Source: an uncultured Erysipelotrichaceae bacterium
Lineage (GTDB): Bacteria > Bacillota_I > Bacilli_A > Erysipelotrichales > Erysipelotrichaceae
Assembly (NCBI GenBank): GCA_944325255.1
Contig: CALUZH010000017.1
Span: 1 to 38,415, forward strand
Reading direction: 5' to 3'
Length of the DNA: 38,415 nucleotides
The position numbers and the translations under genes were made by a program. The first letter of the stretch is position 1. Each line of letters begins with the position of its first letter. Shown in pieces: positions 33,418 to 38,415 of this stretch. Under the pieces are notes generated by a model. The model was given only the letters and a program-made list of their open reading frames with translations, was not told the DNA's origin and ran no database searches.

Positions 33418-34290
33418 TTAAGCCTTCTTATTCATTGTTTTCTCAGTAAGTTTATTGACCAAAAGGGTCTTAGCGATCATAACCAAAGAGGAAATGAGGT
33501 AGTAAAGAGACATCGCACTCGGCCAAGAAATCATCAAGATACCAATAAAGATAACCATGGCATACATCATGCCGCCCATCGGATTTTCCGGTTTGTCATA
33601 ACGGCGGTGATGAATTTCCGATTCACGTTTTAATTTTTGTTCCTGCAAAAACATCGGTGTCTTCATCGCAGCGATCTGTGCCACAATCATTAAAGCGAAA
33701 ATAACGACATAGGTATATTGACCGGTTTGGAAACCTTGAAGCGGAGTAACTTCCAAACTTAAACCCATAAATGATGCAGTCGCAATAGCGCTTGAACGTC
33801 TTACGGCATAATAAATAGCGATCAAAATCGGATATTGAATAAATTGGGAAAGAATCGTTCTGAACGGATGAATGTCATGTTTCTTGTAGACATTCTGCAT
33901 TTCTTGAGCAGCCCGCATCCGGGAAGTTTGATCGTCCTTGCCCTCGTATTTCTTTTGAATACGGGTAAGTTCCGGTTGGATAAGCTGCAATTTTAGGGAT
34001 TCCATACTGGAGCGGAAGGTCAAAAGCAGGGCCAAGGCATTAACCAAAATCGTTACTAGGATGATGGCTACCACCACATTGGTGAGCGGCGTCAACCAGT
34101 TGATGAGCTTGGCCAAAGGGAAAACGAAGATGGCCGAAAATAAACCTTCACTGTTCATTATCGATTCAAACGTCGTATCATTGGTAATAAAAATGATATT
34201 GCCGCTATCATCAGTCGGAATGGTACAACCGCTCATCAGAAACAAAAGTCCGACCAGAGTCAGTACCAATATTAATCTTTTTTTGTTCAT
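33418..34290 (-). CDS. yidC: Membrane protein insertase YidC (lipoprotein type)
   Basis: This 290-residue protein inserts proteins into the cytoplasmic membrane alone or with SecYEG. It has a lipoprotein signal with lipobox LMSGC (Cys22), then five membrane segments. Family marks are the amphipathic 'LQLIQPELTRIQKKY' (about 100-115), 'PFRTILSQFIQYPILIAIYYAVR' region (about 150-172), in which the hydrophilic-groove Arg is expected nearby, and the C-terminal 'SWPSAMSLYYLISSLVMI'. I start at the ATG at 34290, which has AGAGG upstream; an ATG at 34308 six codons earlier is less well placed. It follows rnpA by 19 bases. Confidence 0.94.
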   Translation of the reverse strand: MNKKRLILVLTLVGLLFLMSGCTIPTDDSGNIIFITNDTTFESIMNSEGLFSAIFVFPLAKLINWLTPLTNVVVAIILVTILVNALALLLTFRSSMESLKLQLIQPELTRIQKKYEGKDDQTSRMRAAQEMQNVYKKHDIHPFRTILSQFIQYPILIAIYYAVRRSSAIATASFMGLSLEVTPLQGFQTGQYTYVVIFALMIVAQIAAMKTPMFLQEQKLKRESEIHHRRYDKPENPMGGMMYAMVIFIGILMISWPSAMSLYYLISSLVMIAKTLLVNKLTEKTMNKKA

Positions 34291-34309
34291 TAGCTTACCT
34301 CTTAACATA

Positions 34310-34642
34310 CTATCTCATTTTAACTTTTTTAATAGTGTTTTCCAAGTCTTTTTTATTGTCCGCAAAGCTTTGTTTAAGGTAGGGCTGACGGACGATTATA
34401 ATGTAGTCATTATCTTCTTTGGCGAAGTCCACACTCGCCATAAGCATCATTCTTAATTGCCGTTTTATCTTATTACGGACATGGGCCTTGCCCAGCTTCT
34501 TTGACACGCTGATACCGATTCGGGCATTATCACCCTTACGTTTTTGCCGATATATAATATAAGTCGCTGAAGCTACCGAATGTTTTTGGGCAATTATTTC
34601 CTTAAACTCTTCATTTTTACGAATCCGTAAAGCTTTTTTCAT
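34310..34642 (-). CDS. rnpA: Ribonuclease P protein component
   Basis: This 110-residue basic protein binds RNase P RNA and helps it cut the 5' leader from pre-tRNAs. It opens 'ALRIRKNEEFKEII' and has the family signature 'GISVSKKLGKAHVRNKIKRQ' (about 48-67), the RNR-type motif here reading RNKIKRQLR. The length is usual. No strong Shine-Dalgarno is present before the ATG, and a hairpin lies between it and rpmH, which may lower its expression relative to the ribosomal protein. Confidence 0.96.
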   Translation of the reverse strand: MKKALRIRKNEEFKEIIAQKHSVASATYIIYRQKRKGDNARIGISVSKKLGKAHVRNKIKRQLRMMLMASVDFAKEDNDYIIIVRQPYLKQSFADNKKDLENTIKKVKMR

Positions 34643-34656
34643 AATTTAATAAAAAT

Positions 34657-34679
34657 AAAAGTCACCTTCGTGACTTTTT
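34657..34679 (-). terminator. Attenuator-like hairpin between rpmH and rnpA
   Basis: On the minus strand AAAAGTCAC-GAAG-GTGACTTTT forms a perfect 9-bp stem followed by ATTTTT. It starts at the rpmH stop codon. It probably terminates part of the transcripts so that L34 is made in excess over RnpA. Confidence 0.7.
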
Positions 34680-34812
34680 ATGCGGATAACACTTTTCTTC
34701 CCTTAGCCCGACGTCTAGCTAAGACTTTACGTCCGCCTACTGTCTTCATGCGGGCTCTGAAACCGTGGACATTCTGGTGTTTTCTCTTGCTCGGTTGATA
34801 CGTTCTTTTCAT
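34678..34812 (-). CDS. rpmH: 50S ribosomal protein L34
   Basis: This 44-residue, very basic protein starts [18 protein letters not shown] and continues [20 protein letters not shown], the nearly invariant L34 sequence. It lies in the peptidyl-transferase side of the large ribosomal subunit. AAGGTGG precedes the ATG by 6 bases. It is first in the rpmH-rnpA-yidC-jag unit. In most Bacillota dnaA lies just upstream and divergent, but here an unrelated ATPase gene occupies that side. Confidence 0.98.
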   Translation of the reverse strand: MKRTYQPSKRKHQNVHGFRARMKTVGGRKVLARRRAKGRKVLSA

Positions 34813-34858
34813 ACTAAGCCACCTTACTTCCTTTCCTATAGAGCAATTGCTTTAACAT

Positions 34859-34886
34859 TTTATAAAATAAAGGGGCGTCTTGTCAA
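34859..34886 (-). promoter_or_regulatory. Promoter of the rpmH operon
   Basis: On the minus strand TTGACA (34881-34886) and TATAAA (34859-34864) are 16 bases apart. The -35 is a perfect consensus, as expected for a ribosomal protein gene. No cluster of DnaA boxes is seen nearby. Confidence 0.75.
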
Positions 34887-34931
34887 CCGCATTTTTTGCC
34901 GCCATGCCTCTGCTTAGATGATATATCGATT

Positions 34932-36164
34932 TCAAAATTCTTTATTCTCTTTCATAAACTCAATTATATTTATATGCTCAATTCCATTTCGCTTTTTTAA
35001 TATATAGTCGGTTGTCGCAACATATTTCGGATAATTGTCTTTGATTTTTTCTAATGGTCGATACTCCCTGTCCTCGGTATCTTTGCTTAAAGCCATAGAA
35101 TATGATACCTGAATATAACTATAGTTCAGCTTGGCGTCTCGCAAAATGAAATCACATTCCAGCTTGCCTATCCTTCCAACACTCACCGAGTAATTATGGC
35201 TTCTTGTATATAGATAAACAACATTTTCTAAACTTGGTCCATAATTAAATTGGTTATCGGTATTTAATGCGTAATAAAAACTAAGATCGGATAAATAATA
35301 TTTCTTTTCTCCTTTTATCATCTTTTTGGATTTCATATCAAATCTACGACATTCATAAATTATTTTTGCATCCATTAGAGCTTGGATATACCTAGATACC
35401 GTGGCTTTGCTGATTGAATTTCCTTGCTTATTCAAGGCATCAACTATGCCATTAATACTTATTAGCGAACCATAGTTATTAATAACGAAGTTTCTAACAA
35501 TTTCAAAGGCATTTCTATCTCTGATTTTTACTCGCCTTCTTATATCTTTTTCAAATATCTCTTTAATGACTCCTGAAGTATAAGTTCTCTTATCTTCTGA
35601 GCTGTCAAATTGCACAGATCTCGGAAAACCTCCTTCCATAATAAAGGAATTTAATTCTTGTAAAGGGTTTGTGCTAATGGGTTTTCCAAAGAATTTCTTC
35701 ATACTTTGGTATTCTTCATAATTTAAAGTAAAGATTTCAAACTCAACATATCTACCCGTTAATTTAGTAGATAATTCGCCACTAAGCAAATAAGAGTTTG
35801 AACCGGTTATAAAAATAGAATACTCTTCTTCCAAGCCAAATCCGTTTAAAACCAGTTCAAAACCTCTAACATTTTGAACTTCATCGATAAATAGATATTT
35901 TAGTCCGCCAATTCCTTTCGACTTTTCCATAATCAAGCGTTCAAGTTGATCATCATCAGTGATTTTTCTATATTCTCTTCTATCTAAATCAAGATAGATT
36001 ATATTTTCGGCAGGAACACCCTTCTCTGTCAATTCGTCTGCAATTGTCATCATCAGTGATGATTTCCCGCATCGGCGAACTCCGGTAAGAACTTTTATTA
36101 TATCTGCAGCATCATAAAACCCACGAATCCTTTTTAAATAATTTTCTCGTTTATAAAGTTTCAC
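34932..36164 (-). CDS. AAA ATPase with DUF4143 domain
   Basis: This 410-residue protein has an N-terminal AAA_14-type ATPase with Walker A GVRRCGKSS (about 27-35), Walker B 'KYLFIDEVQNV' (about 91-101) and 'FITGSNSYLLSGELSTKLTGR' (about 115-136), then a C-terminal DUF4143 domain with 'IQVSYSMAL' (about 355-363) near a nuclease-like fold. Such proteins are common in accessory regions; their function is unknown. I choose the GTG at 36164 because AGGAGG lies 7 bases upstream; a reading back to 36215 would start before the TATAAT at 36184-36189. Its codon use looks different from the housekeeping genes, suggesting acquisition. Confidence 0.88.
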   Translation of the reverse strand: MKLYKRENYLKRIRGFYDAADIIKVLTGVRRCGKSSLMMTIADELTEKGVPAENIIYLDLDRREYRKITDDDQLERLIMEKSKGIGGLKYLFIDEVQNVRGFELVLNGFGLEEEYSIFITGSNSYLLSGELSTKLTGRYVEFEIFTLNYEEYQSMKKFFGKPISTNPLQELNSFIMEGGFPRSVQFDSSEDKRTYTSGVIKEIFEKDIRRRVKIRDRNAFEIVRNFVINNYGSLISINGIVDALNKQGNSISKATVSRYIQALMDAKIIYECRRFDMKSKKMIKGEKKYYLSDLSFYYALNTDNQFNYGPSLENVVYLYTRSHNYSVSVGRIGKLECDFILRDAKLNYSYIQVSYSMALSKDTEDREYRPLEKIKDNYPKYVATTDYILKKRNGIEHINIIEFMKENKEF

Positions 36165-36465
36165 GTTAATGCCTCCTACCGGTATTATATCATAGCAAAT
36201 AGGCAAAAATCCCATTTAACGTTACCATTTTTGCTATTTTTTAAATTTTGGTAACGTTAAATGACATTTTTAATCAAACTTACTTCTCAGAATCTGATTA
36301 CTTTTAAATACAGATGATAAATTTTTTAATATTTATTTCAGCTTCTTTTATACTTTAAGTTCGCTTATTTGGTCATTCATAGTAACTTAAATCGATCAGT
36401 CGATTCGTCTTTAGGTTTTGTGCATAATTATGTTATAACAATAGACAAAAGAAGAAGGCAGCGAT
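36165..36465. other. Gene-free AT-rich stretch with promoter elements
   Basis: It holds the ATPase ribosome binding site, a minus-strand TATAAT (36184-36189) and the 15-bp inverted repeat. From 36264 to 36465 it is AT-rich with no supported gene. A single DnaA-box-like TGTGCATAA (36419-36427) and a TATAAC near 36434 for the antitoxin remnant are the only other signals I see. Confidence 0.5.
36213..36263. repeat. 15-bp perfect inverted repeat upstream of the DUF4143 ATPase gene
   Basis: CATTTAACGTTACCA (36213-36227) and TGGTAACGTTAAATG (36249-36263) are perfect complements separated by 21 bases. Each arm contains the self-complementary TAACGTTA. It lies just upstream of the expected -35 region of the ATPase gene, so it may be a two-site operator; a fold in RNA is also possible. 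Confidence 0.7.
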
Positions 36466-36672
36466 ATGCCGATAATCAAACCAATCACTGACTTGCGTAA
36501 CACCAACGGGGTTTCAAATATCTGCCATGCAAGAAGGGAACCGGCGTTTATTACCAATAACGGATATGGCGATGAAGCTGATAGTCCAGATTTAGGAGAA
36601 CAGCTTCCTATCGTTAATCAATTTATCGTTAAGAGAAACCAAGATCACTCAATTATGGGTGGTCTTTTTTAG
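36466..36672 (+). pseudogene. Decayed Phd/YefM-type antitoxin
   Basis: The first 35 or so residues (MPIIKPITDLRNTNGVSNIC, then 'EPAFITNNGYGD') match the N-terminal DNA-binding half of Phd/YefM antitoxins, which usually continue into a conserved 'MVVMS.E.YE' stretch. Here the sequence after 'GYGD' changes to an unrelated reading, probably through an internal deletion or frameshift, and no toxin gene follows. An AAGAAGG site precedes the ATG. It may still make a truncated DNA-binding protein. A terminator overlaps its end. Confidence 0.55.
36641..36670 (+). terminator. Terminator of the antitoxin remnant
   Basis: AAGATCACTC and GGGTGGTCTT pair over 10 bases with two G-U pairs around AATTAT, followed by TTTT. 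It overlaps the last codons of the remnant. Confidence 0.65.
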
Positions 36673-36755
36673 TAGTAGATGTCATTAAAAGTGTGTTCTG
36701 AAGTATAAACATTATTTCATCTTGTAAACGAATTATACTTCACTGTGTTATACTT

Positions 36756-36786
36756 TTGGTGAACTCGCAATCTGTGACTTCACCAA
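36756..36786. promoter_or_regulatory. Inverted repeat TTGGTGAA/TTCACCAA in the ORF6N leader
   Basis: Perfect 8-bp arms (36756-36763 and 36779-36786) flank 15 bases, just upstream of the ORF6N gene. Two TTATACTT copies (36733-36740, 36748-36755) lie before it and probably include its -10 box. The half TGTGACTTCA here recurs inside the gene. Confidence 0.5.
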
Positions 36787-36811
36787 ATTATGCAGAGAAA
36801 GAGGACTTTAA

Positions 36812-37762
36812 ATGTCGAATATTCCAACCACTAAATTTACTTCTGTCAGTACAAAACCTGATGTGGTAAAAACGAAAGAATTTGAAGTGCAAAATATGAT
36901 ATATACTATTAGGAATCAGCAGGTTATGCTCGATTTTGATTTGGCACGTATATATAACTATGAAGTAAAAGCTCTCAATCAGCAGGTGAAGCGAAATATC
37001 GGTAGATTCCCAGAAGATTTTATGTTTCAGTTAACTAGCGAAGAAATTGCTGCTGTGAAGTCACAAATTGTGACTTCATCTGATAGTACATTTTTCAACG
37101 GTCAAGCTGGAGGCCGTCGTAAACCTCCGTATGCGTTTACTGAGCAAGGTATTTATATGCTTGCAACGGTACTAAGAGGACCTGTTGCAGAACAACAAAC
37201 AATCTTTATCATGAGAGCATTTCGTGAAATGAGAAGGTTTGTTTCAAATAATGCACTTATGTTTGAACAAATAAGGAATATTGAACTTCGTCAACTTGAT
37301 TATGAGAAAAGAACAGATGAAAAACTTGATGAAATATTCCAGTATATAACTGATCATGAGGAATCGACTCAAAAAATCTTTTTTGATGGACAAATATATG
37401 ATGCTTTCAGTTTGATCTCTGGACTGATTCAGAAAGCAACCAAGGAAATCATTCTTATTGATGGATATGTTGATACAGGTACGCTAGATTTATTAAGTAA
37501 AAAACAACAAGGTGTTTCTGTTGAAATCTATACATTCAAGAATACCTGTAGGCTAACTAATCTAGAAATCACTACATTCAATCGACAATATCCAAATCTT
37601 GATATCAAATATATGAACAATTTTCATGATCGTTTTCTGATTTTGGATGGTTCTATAGGATACCATATCGGTGCATCTATCAAAGACGCAGGAAAGAAGA
37701 GTTTTGCTATTACGCTTCTGCAAGATCAACAAACAATTCAAGATATAATCAGTCGTTTATAA
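36812..37762 (+). CDS. ORF6N-domain protein with phospholipase-D-like C-terminus
   Basis: This 316-residue protein has an N-terminal ORF6N (KilA-N-related) DNA-binding domain (about 27-120) with 'VMLDFDLARIYNYEVKALNQ', 'RFPEDFMFQLTSEE' and 'PYAFTEQGIYMLATVL'. A coiled-coil-like link (about 140-185) leads to a C-terminal part (about 200-316) with 'IILIDGYVDTGTLDLL' and 'NFHDRFLILDG...YHIGAS', which resembles one half of a phospholipase-D-like fold. The HxK(x4)D motif here reads HDRFLILD (HxR(x4)D). ORF6N proteins are typical of phages and mobile islands. Role unknown; antirepressor-like regulation or nucleic-acid processing are both possible. Confidence 0.8.
   Translation: MSNIPTTKFTSVSTKPDVVKTKEFEVQNMIYTIRNQQVMLDFDLARIYNYEVKALNQQVKRNIGRFPEDFMFQLTSEEIAAVKSQIVTSSDSTFFNGQAGGRRKPPYAFTEQGIYMLATVLRGPVAEQQTIFIMRAFREMRRFVSNNALMFEQIRNIELRQLDYEKRTDEKLDEIFQYITDHEESTQKIFFDGQIYDAFSLISGLIQKATKEIILIDGYVDTGTLDLLSKKQQGVSVEIYTFKNTCRLTNLEITTFNRQYPNLDIKYMNNFHDRFLILDGSIGYHIGASIKDAGKKSFAITLLQDQQTIQDIISRL
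37056..37078. repeat. 23-bp perfect palindrome inside the ORF6N gene
   Basis: TGAAGTCACAA and TTGTGACTTCA flank a single base. The palindrome encodes part of 'VKSQIVTSS', a segment that is fairly conserved in ORF6N proteins. The same TGTGACTTCA string occurs in the gene's leader at 36773-36782. Confidence 0.6.
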
Positions 37763-37923
37763 CTCAAATAAAGCGCTACAATCTAATGTAAATCCAATTA
37801 ATGTGATTTAAGCACGCTAGTAGCACGCAAAATTGCCAAAAAAGCCTTTATTTAAAGGATCACGCAGTTAACAAAACGTTAATCGTTGTATTGAGAAGAT
37901 CAAAGAAGTATTTAGACTTTGTG
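37763..37923. other. Gene-free stretch after the ORF6N gene
   Basis: No complete gene is visible. It contains the twice-repeated AGCACGC (near 37813-37833), a CCTTT/AAAGG hairpin and a TTAAC/GTTAA pair near 37868-37883. It may be a scar of a mobile element, but no transposase or integrase can be read. Confidence 0.3.
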
Positions 37924-37947
37924 AGAAGTTTGGATACTTCTTTTTTT
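37924..37947 (+). terminator. Terminator upstream of hicA
   Basis: AGAAGT and ACTTCT form a stem followed by a run of T residues. It insulates hicA from upstream transcription. Confidence 0.65.
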
Positions 37948-37956
37948 AATATAACA

Positions 37957-37985
37957 TTGATATACGTAAAAATACGTATTATAAT
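37957..37985 (+). promoter_or_regulatory. hicAB promoter with embedded inverted-repeat operator
   Basis: TTGATA (37957-37962) and TATAAT (37980-37985) have a 17-base spacer. Within the spacer ATACGTA and TACGTAT form a perfect 7-bp inverted repeat around AAAA (37962-37979). HicB antitoxins commonly bind such repeats to repress their operon. Confidence 0.8.
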
Positions 37986-38011
37986 GAAGCTGTGATGAGG
38001 AGGTACATTAC

Positions 38012-38203
38012 ATGCCTATGACGTCTAAGGAAATGTGTAAACTCCTCAAAAAGAACGGGTTTATTGAAATAAAGGGAGGCCCAACGGGACATCGAAAATT
38101 CTTTAACCCCGTCTCTAAGAGGACTACTGTTGTTCCTTGTCACAGTAAAGACCTGAAGAAAGGGTTAGAACAAGCCATTCTTAAACAAGCGGGGCTTAAA
38201 TAA
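38012..38203 (+). CDS. hicA: HicA toxin (mRNA interferase)
   Basis: This 63-residue protein matches the HicA family, small double-stranded-RNA-binding-fold toxins that cut mRNA. It begins 'MTSKEMCKLLKKNGF', has the catalytic His in 'GPTGHRKFFNP' (about 24-34) and the family's 'VPCHSKDLKKGLEQAILKQA' (about 42-61). GAGGAGGT lies 7 bases before the ATG. hicB follows 37 bases downstream, the usual toxin-first order. The reading frame is intact, so the toxin may be active. Confidence 0.93.
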   Translation: MPMTSKEMCKLLKKNGFIEIKGGPTGHRKFFNPVSKRTTVVPCHSKDLKKGLEQAILKQAGLK

Positions 38204-38221
38204 AGGACTTTTCTTCAGGTC
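38150..38221 (+). other. Possible long-range stem across the hicA end
   Basis: GACCTGAAGAAA in hicA (38150-38161) and TTTCTTCAGGTC after the hicA stop (38210-38221) are perfectly complementary. The 3' arm can also pair locally (AGGAC/GTCCT, 38204-38222). The two folds exclude each other and sit just before the hicB ribosome binding site. Confidence 0.4.
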
Positions 38222-38240
38222 CTACAAAAGGAGGGGTGTA

Positions 38241-38415
38241 AATGTCTATGACTTTTTATCCGGCTGTATTTCATAAGGCCGATCAAAGCGAAAAAGGTTA
38301 TTGGGTAGAAGTCCCAGACCTCCCAGGTTGTTTTAGTCAAGGAGATAGCATGGAAGAAGCTTTTAAAGAAGTTCAAGAAGCAGTAGGTCTTTATTTAGAT
38401 GAAAATAATGATTTT
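38241..38415 (+). CDS. hicB: HicB antitoxin (partial, runs off the window)
   Basis: The first 58 residues are present and no stop is reached. The sequence 'YPAVFHKADQSEKGYWVEVP' followed by 'DLPGCFSQGDSMEEAFKEVQ' is the HicB RNase-H-like fold, which binds and blocks HicA. A DNA-binding domain would be expected further downstream. AAAGGAGGGG precedes the ATG at good spacing. Confidence 0.92.

Noticed and set aside
36419-36427. TGTGCATAA, matching the DnaA-box consensus, as a sign of oriC
   Set aside because: Only a single copy is seen; an origin would show a cluster with an AT-rich unwinding region and usually dnaA.
1-38415. CRISPR arrays, insertion sequences or prophage structural genes
   Set aside because: No regular spaced repeats, no transposase or integrase frame and no phage structural proteins could be read on either strand.

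Overview
The window is AT-rich DNA from a low-GC Gram-positive bacterium (Bacillota) using the standard code. Evidence: the gene run rpmH-rnpA-yidC-jag, a lipoprotein-type YidC, an AddAB-type recombination nuclease, a YwzB-like DUF1146 protein, a split transketolase, a CBS/DRTGG pyrophosphatase and many strong AGGAGG ribosome binding sites. An Erysipelotrichia- or RF39-like gut lineage would fit, but the sequence alone does not fix the genus.

Layout, left to right. (1) 1-4900: a minus-strand operon with a MarR regulator behind a near-perfect 37-bp palindrome, a heterodimeric ABC exporter, a flavin-reductase-like protein and a tRNA-Ala(CGC), closed by a terminator. (2) 4923-6667: split transketolase, minus. 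(3) 6745-8653: HAD phosphatase and RarA, plus. (4) 8859-12810: a second heterodimeric ABC exporter, minus. (5) 12892-17488: a WecA/MraY-type sugar-1-phosphate transferase, then an operon of TsaC, CBS-pyrophosphatase, a degenerate NagA-like protein and a DUF1146 membrane protein, all minus. (6) 17561-23282: a small membrane protein (minus) divergent from addB-addA (plus). (7) 23382-25078: a stand-alone GyrI-like sensor protein (plus), thioredoxin and NagB (minus). (8) 25136-32155: tatD and mnmE preceded by an unusual set of genes: a two-module AAA+ ATPase, a 169-residue unknown, an XpaC-like membrane protein, a 268-residue unknown and a divergent helical protein. (9) 32231-34812: nitroreductase, jag, yidC, rnpA, rpmH, the conserved origin-proximal block. 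(10) 34932-38415: an accessory segment where dnaA/oriC would often lie. It holds an AAA/DUF4143 ATPase, a decayed Phd-type antitoxin, an ORF6N protein with a phospholipase-D-like tail, and a HicA-HicB toxin-antitoxin pair whose hicB runs off the window.

Functional themes are drug or lipid export (two asymmetric ABC exporters), tRNA modification (TsaC, MnmE), DNA repair (RarA, AddAB, TatD) and envelope synthesis or insertion (WecA-like, YidC, NagB). Several genes (HAD, addB, tsaC, nearly xpaC-like) have a TATAAT box only 6-10 bases before the start codon and no Shine-Dalgarno, which suggests leaderless transcription. The strongest candidate for an undescribed system is the AAA+/XpaC set inserted between jag and mnmE. 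The accessory right end is second.
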